26,210 bases of DNA, from positions 1-26,210 of the forward strand of contig SMOI01000412.1 of the NCBI GenBank assembly GCA_008000375.1, given 5' to 3'. Position 1 is the first letter of the stretch. Every line of letters starts with the position of its first letter. A program made the translations under genes and the position numbers. This DNA is from Poteriospumella lacustris. Its lineage: Eukaryota > Sar > Chrysophyceae > Chromulinales > Dinobryaceae. The notes under the pieces were generated by a model, which saw nothing but the letters and a program-made list of their open reading frames with translations, made no database searches and was not told where the DNA came from. Below, one piece after another: positions 17,723-26,081 of this stretch.

Positions 17723-18330
17723 TCGGTGGGAGGGAGGCAGCGTCCGCCTAGTCAGAACGGTCGGCGCTTGCAGTAGACATTCGTTACTCATGCTATGCAG
17801 TAAGGCGCCCGTAAATCAATAAGCGAAACTTTACCGCTCATCACAAACGTATGAGATGGCCAGACGAAACAACTTCTCTGACCCATTTATGCAGGTTGCG
17901 ACTTTACGAACATCAGGAAAGACAGGAAGATTGTCTCATGATGGAAGCCTGTTATCTGCAGTACTGCACCATCTACTGAACCAATGCAGCAGGTTCCTCC
18001 ACTGCAAGTAGCTGGATTGGACTACAGAACTACTGGTGACTGAAATGTTCCTGCTGCAAGGGTGGCACTGAGCCACTGGTTGTGGACAGAGGAAAGTGGG
18101 GGAAAAGAAGTGATTGGGCGGCGATAGCAGGAACTCTCTGCCTTGAGTTACGACTGCATGGACGTGTCCAAAGGAAAGACAACAAGCTTCGGACAGGGTT
18201 GGATTGATGTCCGTTAGGCGTTTCATACTGTGTGTGCTGTGTGTCGCCGTTTCGTGCGTTGGAAACCCACCGATTGGCATACCTATGGCATACAATTGAA
18301 AACAACATACAACATCATTACTTTTGGCAA
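17723..18330. other. Intergenic stretch at the edge of the AT-richer island
   Basis: About 600 bases with visibly lower GC than the left half. Open frames on both strands (e.g. minus 18340-17936) lack ATG starts, domain patterns or splice-linked partners. I see no RNA gene or complete mobile element. It probably carries the 3' region of the DUF1349-like gene and the promoter of the protease gene. Confidence 0.4.
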
Positions 18331-19582
18331 ATGTCGACACCTATCCGTATTTCGGGTCGTACGGACTTCTCTTGTCCGTTGGGATGGGCAGTTGAAAGGG
18401 CGGAACGAAGAATCCGTTTAGTATATGCATTGGCTGAGGGATGTATTTTCAACAATGGCACAGCGGCCGATTCTTCCGACAGGATACAAAACGATGGCAA
18501 CTATGAGTTTGTGGATTTTCTGATTCCTCAATCCAGTAAGAGTGGTGTTGTCGTATAACGATTATCCTATCCCTTTTCAATCAAGATGCATAATGACCAA
18601 TCATAGGTATCACGCCTACCGCTGGTCCAGCAGGTAGCGACTTTGCTTAGGTTGCCTTTATATATGTCTTTCGTTTAACTTGTACCCTTTTTCAGACGTG
18701 CCACCTTTTCGCGATGCTGTGTTCATTTTGATCAAGTCGCCGATTGATTGCGAACGAGCCACCGCCTGGACATTTGTTGGGACAGCGTGTGCGGTACGTT
18801 GTGACTCGAAAGATTTACTCCTTACGGCGGGACATTGCATTGATGCAGGGAAAGATCAAGAAGGCCGATACAAATTTCACTGCGTTAGTCTTGTTGAGAG
18901 AGACGCTGGTGTGATTCGAATCCCGAGCGATTCGGTTTCGTTTGAAGTGCAAATAGAACTGGCGAAAGACACACCAGACGTTGCCGTTCTTCGTCGCTGC
19001 GATGGGAGGCAATTCCACGACGAAGACATGATTCCTTTGTGCCCACCTTCAGACCTTCCCTGGCGTCGAGACCCCAGAGGATGGAGTGGAGAGGCGATGT
19101 GCTTTCATTGTCCTAGCACAGAATTTATGCGCAACGTATCAATAGGAATGTGTGAATGCGACATTTCTCCGTGGTTTCTGATCGCTAAATTCTCGAGAAC
19201 GCACGTGAAGACATCGCCAAGATTTCAAGAAGGTTCGTCAGGAGGAGCGGTAGTGTTGAAATCGAACGAGTGTTTGATTGGCATATTGATCGAAGGTGCT
19301 CCATGTGGTGATCGTCTGTTGGAGAGCGTGGGCCCCGCCATCGATCGAATGGGTGTTGAAAGCCCAATGGAAATGAGGAAGGAGGCTTCGGAGACATTAG
19401 ACGTTTCTAAATGCGACACGATAAGTTGCGTGTCAGCCATTATTCATTCTGCAGACAAAGCCCATTGTAGCACACCGACTCTCATTTTAATGACCAGTGA
19501 GTTACGTGTTTCCCTGAGAAATGGTGAAACAGTCGATCTCTTTGAGTGGGTTCAACGAGGTGCTCACCATACGTCCAAATAA
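18331..19582 (+). CDS. Trypsin-like serine protease, two exons
   Basis: Exon 1 is 18331-18535 (ATG with A at -3), the intron is 18536-18695 (160 nt, GTAAGA...CTTTTTCAG), and exon 2 starts at 18696. Without the intron the protease frame has no ATG; with it the frame joins exactly (codon A|AC), giving 363 residues. Residues 1-69 are an unrecognised leader (LVYALAEGCIFNNGTAADSS). Residues ~72-265 are a chymotrypsin-fold protease with the complete triad: His115 in LLTAGHC, Asp163 in TPDVAVL and Ser250 in GSSGGAVV, at near-trypsin spacing. No signal peptide is seen, so it is probably intracellular. The tail (~266-363) is unrecognised. The 3' end is uncertain: a strong GTGAGT donor at 19497 offers alternative splicing to 19629 or 19822, the latter in frame with the downstream nuclease. 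Its location beside nuclease and NTPase genes suggests a defence or effector role (inference). Confidence 0.78.
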
Positions 19583-20140
19583 TCAAGTAATTAACTACAC
19601 GGGGAATCTATACACAAGTGTAAATCAGGTGTCCTACCCCACGGCCGAATCACGGTGCATCGTTGTCGTCAGTATGTCGTCATACAGTCGTGTTATAAGC
19701 AAGATGGAAAGATACCGATATCTACAGCAGAAGTGATCAGTGTCTGCTCTCTGACATTCGCAGCATTTAGCAGGCGTACATTTTCTCCCACTGACCCACT
19801 GACTGTTCTTCGTTTTTACAGCGAGAGGAGGTGGTTTTTCGAAAATTGTATCGCTGGAATGGGAAGTAAAAATGTGGACAGACTTCATGATTGTTTGGCG
19901 GAGAGGTGAGAACGGATGTGTGGCTCAAAATGATCTAAAATGATCAAGAATTGAAAAAGTACGTCACTGGAAACGAAACGTCTGGAACCTTGCAAAAACC
20001 TAGACCCCAAAAGGATTCAAGGTGTCGTCTCCTTTTCAAGGCCAAAGCCCGCCCTCAATTTGTTTGCCTTGTGAACCATAAATGATCAATTTACAGAGTT
20101 CGCCTTGTCTCTTCTTCATGGTTTCTTCAAGAAAAGAAAA
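19583..20140 (+). other. Possible extra exons between protease and nuclease
   Basis: The protease frame is open again from 19595 to 19909 after two stops. Splice-like sites are dense: acceptor AATCAG before 19629, donor GTATGT at 19672, acceptor TTTTTACAG before 19822, donor GTGAGA at 19906 and acceptor TTTACAG before 20097. Exon 19822-19905 can be read in two frames: one ends at TGA 19907-19909 and would give the protease a longer tail; the other joins in frame to the nuclease exon at 20097. The sequence alone does not decide whether this is coding, 5'UTR or intergenic. Confidence 0.35.
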
Positions 20141-21532
20141 ATGGACGATACGGAAGAATCGATCACTGGGCACGTTCGCACGTTGGCGGAAGCAGGACTT
20201 GCAGAACCAGCAAATATGGCTGAAGCTTTGATTGCTCTGCACCAACTGAGAGAGGAAAAACGCCGACAGAGAGAGGAATATCACCAACTGAGAGAGAAAA
20301 AACGCCAACTGAGAGAGGAAAATCGCCGACAGAGAGAGGAAATTCGTGACCTGCATAGGAAGTTGTTCCTAGCGAACGTGATTAAGATGGCGAACTACGA
20401 CGAGGCCATGAGGCGTCTTCGAGAATTGTGTTTTCCGACACGAGCGTACTCTAGTCATTTTGTGAACAATGACCCCTCCCTGTCATCGGTGTCCATCCAT
20501 TCTCTGAAGGTCAAAGAGGAAGTGGATATGAGCAACTTTCGATACGAAACGATCGCAGAGCCGCTGCTGTGTCCGTGGAAAGAGATGAGTTTATTATCAG
20601 AGTCTACGAAAGAATTTGTCGTTGGAACGCTGTTCGGTGGCAATGCGGCCGTGTACGACGATGTCGTCAATCAGTTCGCAGGCGATCTTGAGGCAATTCG
20701 GAACGTGTTTTGCTATTACCGTGGAATCGATGAAGAGGTTGGGGAGAACAAACGATTCCGGCCCTTGTTTGTGCTCTGGCTTGGTGCTTTGATGCGATCC
20801 ATTCCGGCCGATAGCGATGATCAACGATGCACAGTACTCGTGAAAGAGCATGGATCAAAGCCACTCTCCTTCCAAGCGACTCTGAAAATGGAGAATGGTC
20901 GGCGTCCAATGAAAGTGAAAGGGCACGAGGACCTCGTCGTTCGCCAAGAAGGTCGGATATTGGTTCTTGGCGAGTTAAAGAGCCCATTCACAGCGCTGTG
21001 TCCGGACGCCATTTTGTCTTTGCGGGCAAACGCGCTGTCTCAGATGTACGCGGAGCTACAGGGATTCATGGCCGCTGCTGTGCGTACGATTGGCACGGAA
21101 ACGGCCGCTGGTGTGGCTGCAGCTGCTCCGACCGCTGCAGCTGATCCTGCGGAGGTCCGTGCAGCGTCAAAGAAGATATCGTTTATCACGGACGGTTTTG
21201 TGTTGCGCGTGTCCTTTGGGTGCCCGCATGTTCAGCTTGTCGCACAGCAGCAGTTGCCACCGGTCTATACCAGTGACAACTCCTCGTTTCTTGGCTCGGT
21301 TGAATTCACGGAGCTAATGCTGTTTACAGTAGCAGCTGCCACCGGACAATGCGCTATTGACTTCGCAGAGGCAACAAAAGACTTCTTCGCTGTAGAGATT
21401 GGACCGGAGAATGCGTCAGACGCCGACGCGGAGCACCCTCCCGGGACGATCGTCAAGGCGACGCCACCATCGCCCATGACGAGGAAGACTGCTTATATGA
21501 CGAGAGTACGCCCGACGATGAGGACTGCGTGA
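20141..21532 (+). CDS. Coiled-coil PD-(D/E)XK nuclease-like protein
   Basis: The first ATG of the frame is at 20141 in AAAAATGGA, a good context. Residues 35-69 are five heptads (QLREEKR-type) forming a coiled coil. Residues ~120-340 carry a nuclease-like core: GHEDLVV (Asp264), then LVLGELKSP (Glu278, Lys280), giving D-x13-E-x-K, and a helix ALSQMYAELQGF with Gln301, followed by FITDGFVLRVSF. This is the pattern of the restriction-endonuclease-like superfamily, common among Crinkler effector domains. An Ala/Thr-rich loop lies at ~318-340. The end of this frame (from ~21445) looks non-coding, and the C-terminus continues in another frame to 21666. An acceptor at 20097 allows an upstream exon. 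DNA cleavage is inferred from motifs only. Composition is lower in GC than the left-hand genes. Confidence 0.72.
   Translation: MDDTEESITGHVRTLAEAGLAEPANMAEALIALHQLREEKRRQREEYHQLREKKRQLREENRRQREEIRDLHRKLFLANVIKMANYDEAMRRLRELCFPTRAYSSHFVNNDPSLSSVSIHSLKVKEEVDMSNFRYETIAEPLLCPWKEMSLLSESTKEFVVGTLFGGNAAVYDDVVNQFAGDLEAIRNVFCYYRGIDEEVGENKRFRPLFVLWLGALMRSIPADSDDQRCTVLVKEHGSKPLSFQATLKMENGRRPMKVKGHEDLVVRQEGRILVLGELKSPFTALCPDAILSLRANALSQMYAELQGFMAAAVRTIGTETAAGVAAAAPTAAADPAEVRAASKKISFITDGFVLRVSFGCPHVQLVAQQQLPPVYTSDNSSFLGSVEFTELMLFTVAAATGQCAIDFAEATKDFFAVEIGPENASDADAEHPPGTIVKATPPSPMTRKTAYMTRVRPTMRTA
20243..20347 (+). repeat. Five 21-bp tandem units encoding heptads
   Basis: Five in-frame 21-base units begin CAACTGAGAGAG or CGACAGAGAGAG; each encodes one heptad (QLREEKR, RQREEYH, QLREKKR, QLREENR, RQREEIR). 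The coiled coil was evidently built by unit duplication. Confidence 0.92.
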
Positions 21533-21666
21533 CCTGGGACGACCGTTACGAAGAGTTTCTCGAAGAAGAGAGACGAGCGGTGGGGCGCTTGAATGCGCTC
21601 TTAGACCCCTCATATCTCAGCGAGTTCTCGCTCCAGAAGCTGGGGACGAGACATCCTGTGTTGTAG
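21445..21666 (+). other. Frame-shifted C-terminal segment of the nuclease gene
   Basis: In the frame one base back from the upstream coding frame, this segment reads as an acidic, protein-like tail (DDEDCVTWDDRYEEFLEEE, then LLDPSYLSEFSLQKL) and ends at TAG 21664-21666. The upstream frame meanwhile turns into a Thr/Arg/Pro tail that stops at 21532. The crossover lies between about 21410 and 21445. A single-base indel (mutation or assembly error) is the simplest explanation. A 92-nt intron, 21392-21483 (GTAGAG...GACGAG), would also restore the frame but its acceptor is poor. Confidence 0.6.
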
Positions 21667-22322
21667 GTGCGGGATAGCTTTCAGGAGCATAACTGTATAC
21701 ATATATACATATATACATGTACATTTGCATGTGCGAACGAATCGCACCATGTTGATGCACATGACCAGTATATGCCTTGCAGCTTTGAGTCCCATATCTT
21801 TGTAAATCTGTGTACCTCACTTACGACGCCACTGAGCTTTGTGAGGGGAGGGGTGAGTGAGCAAGTGAGTCTGTGAGGCTGAATGACGACCAACCCCGAG
21901 AGTTGATCGACACCAACTTTTGATGTTCGGAATAAGCCCCAAGGAACTACTTGTGTTTGTTGTTGGGAGACAGATGATCGCCTCGACAGCTGCGGACTGG
22001 ACTGCAGTCAGCCACCACATCCATTCTGCAATGTGTCCAAGGGACGGAAGGAAGGCTCTCTATGCCGATCGCTACATAGGTACACGTACGGCATACATGG
22101 ATCGGCTCTTAGTGGCCGCTTTACAGGAAGTTGGTTGGTTCTTGGGTTCTACATGGCAGATATCTTGACGAATAGGCGCTACCGCATGACGATGCGTCTC
22201 GTTGAGCGGGTAATGCAGGGCCAGGCGCCCGGTGTGACATGGCGAACGTACAGCGACACAACATACAACACCAATAGTGTGGACGCCGACAGTGGCGTCT
22301 GCAGCGCCGGCAGACGAGGTCT
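21667..22322. other. Intergenic region between convergent genes
   Basis: These 656 bases separate two converging 3' ends. An ATAC/ATAT microsatellite lies at about 21697-21722. No convincing gene is visible; open frames here are short or run antisense to the NTPase gene. Confidence 0.45.
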
Positions 22323-25300
22323 TCATCCGACACGAGACTCCAGGCAATACACTCTGAGGAGTCGCTCCACGTTTGGAGACGTTACCGGGATGAGATGGTG
22401 CGTCCATGTCAGCGCTGACGACTCGTTGGCTGATGGCGGCGCTGCTCTAGCTTGGCCGATTGGGTTGGTCTGTAATGTGGCAGCTCTGGTGGTGGGTGCT
22501 CTACCTGCGGTCGCAGCCTTCGTATTGATGCCAGTGCTCTTCGTTGTGCCTGTCCGGGATTCGCCTGATGACTCAACTGCTGCCGCTTTCTTACTGCCAA
22601 CGGCCGGCTGTGCATATGCTGCGACACCGAAGTCCCTCGGCAGTCTGGCGCACTGCTGCTGGCATACCAGTGCGTACTGCTCGGCCAAGGCATCGTCCAT
22701 GTGCTCCTGTCGGTACATATCCCGCACCATACTTGTATTCGACACCTGCGTCGACAAGGCCTCGAGTTTCTCCTTTGCCTCAGCACCCACGAGCTGCTCG
22801 TTGAAGCCGTTGATGACCAGTCCCACGAACGTGCCACCGTCGCCCGACGAAGTCGCTGTTGGCTCCTCCACGAACAGCAACACCCCCGGGGCGCTCGGCA
22901 ACAACTGCGAAACGACTCGTCCAGAGCCTGTCATGCATAGTACTGACAAGACGTCCTCACCGAGGTTGGCCGTTTGGCGCAGTCGGTCGGCCTGCATACG
23001 ACAGTAGCGGTACGCCTCACCGAGATAGATATTGCCCGCATAATTCTTGACCTGCATGAGAACCGCACTCAGACCAGAACTGCGATCGGGCAGAAACTCT
23101 CGCTGCTTTGCCGACTCCCCCACAGTCATCGCCTCTAGCTTCTTCTTGACGGCGTGCACTGACTTCGCTGCGACGGCAGACTGCTTACCCTCGTCGTCGT
23201 AGTTGTTCGCGTCTCTGCGCGAAGACATCCGTGGAGCTGTCGGAGCGGCGGCGATAACCTTTGCCGCCGACCCACCAGCTGTTGCGCCTGTGGACGAGGC
23301 GGCGAACGGTCGCTTCACCGTTGGTACCGCAGTCGCGGCGTCCTTCATACCAACCACCGCGCCCGCTCTTGGCGTTGCACTGGCAACAGGGTGGGTCTCT
23401 TCAGCGTGACTCAGACCAGAACTGCGATCGGGCAGAAACTCTTGCCGCTTTGCCGACTCCCCCACAGTCATCGCCTGAAGCTTCTTCCCGACGGCGTGCA
23501 CTGACTTCGCTGCGACGGCAGACTGCTTACCCTCGTCGTCGTAGTTGTTCGCGTCTCTGCGCGAAGACATCCGTGGAGCTGTCGGAGCGGCGGCGATAAC
23601 CTTTGCCGCCGACCCACCAGCTGTTGCGCCTGTGGACGAGGCGGCGAACGGTCGCTTCACCGTTGGTACCGCAGTCGCGGCGTCCTTCATACCAACCACC
23701 GCGCCCGCTCTTGGCGTTGCACTGGCAACAGCGTGGGTCTCTTCAGCGTGACTCGTCTCCGATGGGCATTGCACCAGCGGCAGAACCAAGTCCATCGCCG
23801 GCTCTTCGTCGTTGCACAGATACCCCACTCGATGGCACCAGGCGTACTGCAGCATGGGCCCAATGATCGGCTCCTGGGCGACCGTCCATCCCGTGAAGCT
23901 CACCCCGGACGCCAGCACTCGAGCCAGGCGGACGTGGACCGTCGATGTTCCCGGTGCGAAACCCCCTTCAGACAGGTCTGAGTGGGAGAGCGGGGCCCCC
24001 GCCAGGGCGGATATCCAGTCCTGCACACGCAGCAGACCGGAGTACGTCTGGTAGACTCCACTGGTTGCCGTCGCGCTTGTCTGCCCCGTCGTCGCTACCG
24101 TAGTAACTTGTCGCGTCGCCTCTTCATATGCATGCAGCATGTAAACGGAAGTGGCCAATTCACCGCGATCTCCCTTCGACAAACTGCGAATGAGTTGTCG
24201 ACTGAGGAGCTCCGATCGGAGGTGGTCCAGCAGTACATTCAACTTCGTTTGCAACGCCAACCGCGGTGACATGCCCTGGCAGATTGGAGGCTTCCAGCGA
24301 CTCAGTGCTTCGCCAACCATCGGCTCCGGCAGGTACCGTACGTCGAGCGAACCGTCCGGGAACATCGCTGTCAGTGTCGCGCCGTGACTGCCCAACAAGG
24401 TGTCCTGTAGCGCCAACTGGTACGGGCGCAGTCCGTACCGATAGCACACGGCCACAGTGTTGACCGGCGACTTGTCCGGCTTCGTCGTGAACAGTTTCTG
24501 CTGAGCTAGGGTCATCACCTGAACCATGAGGTCGTCGATGGGTGTGCTTGGCGTAAGGTGAGACTTCGGCCGCACGTACAGATAAAGCGGTCGCGAAAAG
24601 CGAAACAAATCGACGAGTGGCTGGTAGCCGGTCGTGGGGGTGGACCAAGCGCTGGGAGGAACCACGGTGGAGGAATGGTGTTGCTCTAGAAACGTCTGCA
24701 ACTGCCTCGGAAGCGGCCACGGTCCGAGAAACGGAAACTCAAAGATAGGGCGCAACAGCTTCATACCCTGCTGGGCAATCCGTGCCGATGGGTCTTCGCC
24801 GGTGTTGGATGGGAAAAAGTTGGTTACTCTCGACGTCGTGTCGAGCAGTAAGAAGAACGACTTCGACCAGGTGCCACTTTCCGAAAGCCACGATCTCCAT
24901 TGCAAAAACAGACTTGGCTCTTCGGGGCCACCATTACTAGTGCACAAGAGCTCTCTCGCTTCATCCAGCACGACCAGAAACGTGGTCGACTTGTGCGGAT
25001 CGAGCGTTTCCTGGGCCTTGTCCATGAGGTAAGCCACGGTCTCCTGTGGCATCGTCGGGTTGGCTCTCCACTCCCAAAACACCTGTTGCACCTTTTCGGA
25101 AAAGGAGTCTGCCTGTTCCATGGTGTACTCCCAGAACGCCGATGGCGACACTCGGCGATCGGTGCGATATGGAACCCAGTCCACCTCGGTCGCGATCACG
25201 TGAAAGATGGCAGCGAAGAAGCGGTCTATCAGGTTTCGACGGCTCTCCTTCGTCGCCAGAGCGATATCCAGAAACGGAGTTGCCAACGCCGATCGCGGGG

Positions 25301-26081
25301 GAATCCCGGAAGAGGATGCGGGTCTCAAACAAAGATACACCTCGTAGAAGTGCGCGCTGCATTCTTTCGCCGTTCGAGACTTTCCCGACCCGGATCCCTG
25401 CACCAAGCATGCAAAGTTCGCATAGAATAAATCTCGGCATTCTGCTCCCCACGTCGACACGGGGCGGAGCCGTTGAATCAGCATCTCGGCAGGAGATGGG
25501 ACTGTGTCGGTCATCAAGTTGTAATACGACGACTGAAAGAAGCCGTAGGAGAGAGCGTCCACCGCTGGCTGCGGTGCTGCAGGCGTCTTTCGCAACAATT
25601 GCAGGTCGGCTTGCGTCAACTCCTCTTGAAAGAGATATGGCGCCACATCGATGTTCTCGTTGGCATCCTCCAGGCCCTGTAACTGAGCCACGACGTTCTG
25701 CAAGGTCTGGACAGCTGATACATCATTAAGAAGGCCTGCACGAAGGTCGTTCAGAATATGGTCGCATCGCGAAGTATTCTTGATGGCCGCCAAAGGAATG
25801 CTGACGAACCAATGAAGGCATGTGCAGATAAAGAACATATTTGACTTTTTTTCGATAGGATCTCCAAAGTCGTATACGAACTTCACATCAATCGTTTGGT
25901 CAATGGCCTTCTCCGCTTCGTAGATATGCAGCAAGTTAGGAAGCCGGTAACATAAAAACTCTCTCAGACAACTTGCGAACTCGGTTTGTGCGAGACTACG
26001 CGTCTCCTTTGTCACCGGATGCAGTGCATTGATCGTCGGGTCTGGTTCCGCAACAAACTCATAATACTCGTGCTGACTCAT
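22323..26081 (-). CDS. Crinkler/RHS-type P-loop NTPase with C-terminal D..QxK nuclease-like region, 1252 aa
   Basis: The frame is open from 26162, but only from a GTG; the first ATG is at 26081 (MSQHEYYEF). Residues 1-~220 are a helical leader. The NTPase has P-loop VQGSGSGKSR (229-236, K234), Walker B FLVVLDEARELL (D373, E374) and a sensor-like LLLDTTSR, as in Crinkler and kinetoplastid RHS proteins. After a region matching the winged-helix part of such proteins comes a low-complexity section made of two 114-residue repeats (~778-1005). The C-terminus contains PDRSSG (D999), then LMQVKNY (Q1010, K1012), giving D-x10-Q-x-K, an Mrr-like restrictase signature typical of the family, and then a low-complexity tail. 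These proteins are known as intracellular effectors or selfish-element derivatives; nuclease activity here is unproven. The leader has a 9-bp repeat. It converges with the protease and nuclease genes. Confidence 0.82.
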   Translation of the reverse strand: MSQHEYYEFVAEPDPTINALHPVTKETRSLAQTEFASCLREFLCYRLPNLLHIYEAEKAIDQTIDVKFVYDFGDPIEKKSNMFFICTCLHWFVSIPLAAIKNTSRCDHILNDLRAGLLNDVSAVQTLQNVVAQLQGLEDANENIDVAPYLFQEELTQADLQLLRKTPAAPQPAVDALSYGFFQSSYYNLMTDTVPSPAEMLIQRLRPVSTWGAECRDLFYANFACLVQGSGSGKSRTAKECSAHFYEVYLCLRPASSSGIPPRSALATPFLDIALATKESRRNLIDRFFAAIFHVIATEVDWVPYRTDRRVSPSAFWEYTMEQADSFSEKVQQVFWEWRANPTMPQETVAYLMDKAQETLDPHKSTTFLVVLDEARELLCTSNGGPEEPSLFLQWRSWLSESGTWSKSFFLLLDTTSRVTNFFPSNTGEDPSARIAQQGMKLLRPIFEFPFLGPWPLPRQLQTFLEQHHSSTVVPPSAWSTPTTGYQPLVDLFRFSRPLYLYVRPKSHLTPSTPIDDLMVQVMTLAQQKLFTTKPDKSPVNTVAVCYRYGLRPYQLALQDTLLGSHGATLTAMFPDGSLDVRYLPEPMVGEALSRWKPPICQGMSPRLALQTKLNVLLDHLRSELLSRQLIRSLSKGDRGELATSVYMLHAYEEATRQVTTVATTGQTSATATSGVYQTYSGLLRVQDWISALAGAPLSHSDLSEGGFAPGTSTVHVRLARVLASGVSFTGWTVAQEPIIGPMLQYAWCHRVGYLCNDEEPAMDLVLPLVQCPSETSHAEETHAVASATPRAGAVVGMKDAATAVPTVKRPFAASSTGATAGGSAAKVIAAAPTAPRMSSRRDANNYDDEGKQSAVAAKSVHAVGKKLQAMTVGESAKRQEFLPDRSSGLSHAEETHPVASATPRAGAVVGMKDAATAVPTVKRPFAASSTGATAGGSAAKVIAAAPTAPRMSSRRDANNYDDEGKQSAVAAKSVHAVKKKLEAMTVGESAKQREFLPDRSSGLSAVLMQVKNYAGNIYLGEAYRYCRMQADRLRQTANLGEDVLSVLCMTGSGRVVSQLLPSAPGVLLFVEEPTATSSGDGGTFVGLVINGFNEQLVGAEAKEKLEALSTQVSNTSMVRDMYRQEHMDDALAEQYALVCQQQCARLPRDFGVAAYAQPAVGSKKAAAVESSGESRTGTTKSTGINTKAATAGRAPTTRAATLQTNPIGQARAAPPSANESSALTWTHHLIPVTSPNVERLLRVYCLESRVG
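23067..23750 (-). repeat. 342-bp in-frame tandem duplication inside the NTPase gene
   Basis: Copies 23067-23408 and 23409-23750 differ at about seven positions, mostly within the first 70 bases (plus orientation); the rest is nearly identical. As 342 is a multiple of three, the frame is kept and 114 residues are doubled. The repeated protein includes the segment FLPDRSSGLS, so the Asp side of the D..QxK motif occurs twice, but only the C-terminal copy is followed by QVK. Confidence 0.93.

Noticed and set aside
17936-18340. Minus-strand open frame of 134 codons
   Set aside because: It begins at a non-ATG codon, has no recognisable pattern and overlaps the protease leader exon on the other strand.
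22033-23007. Plus-strand open frame of 324 codons
   Set aside because: It largely overlaps the C-terminal coding part of the NTPase on the minus strand and shows no domain.
23067-23750. CRISPR-like or satellite array
   Set aside because: Only two long in-frame copies within a coding region; no spacer structure.
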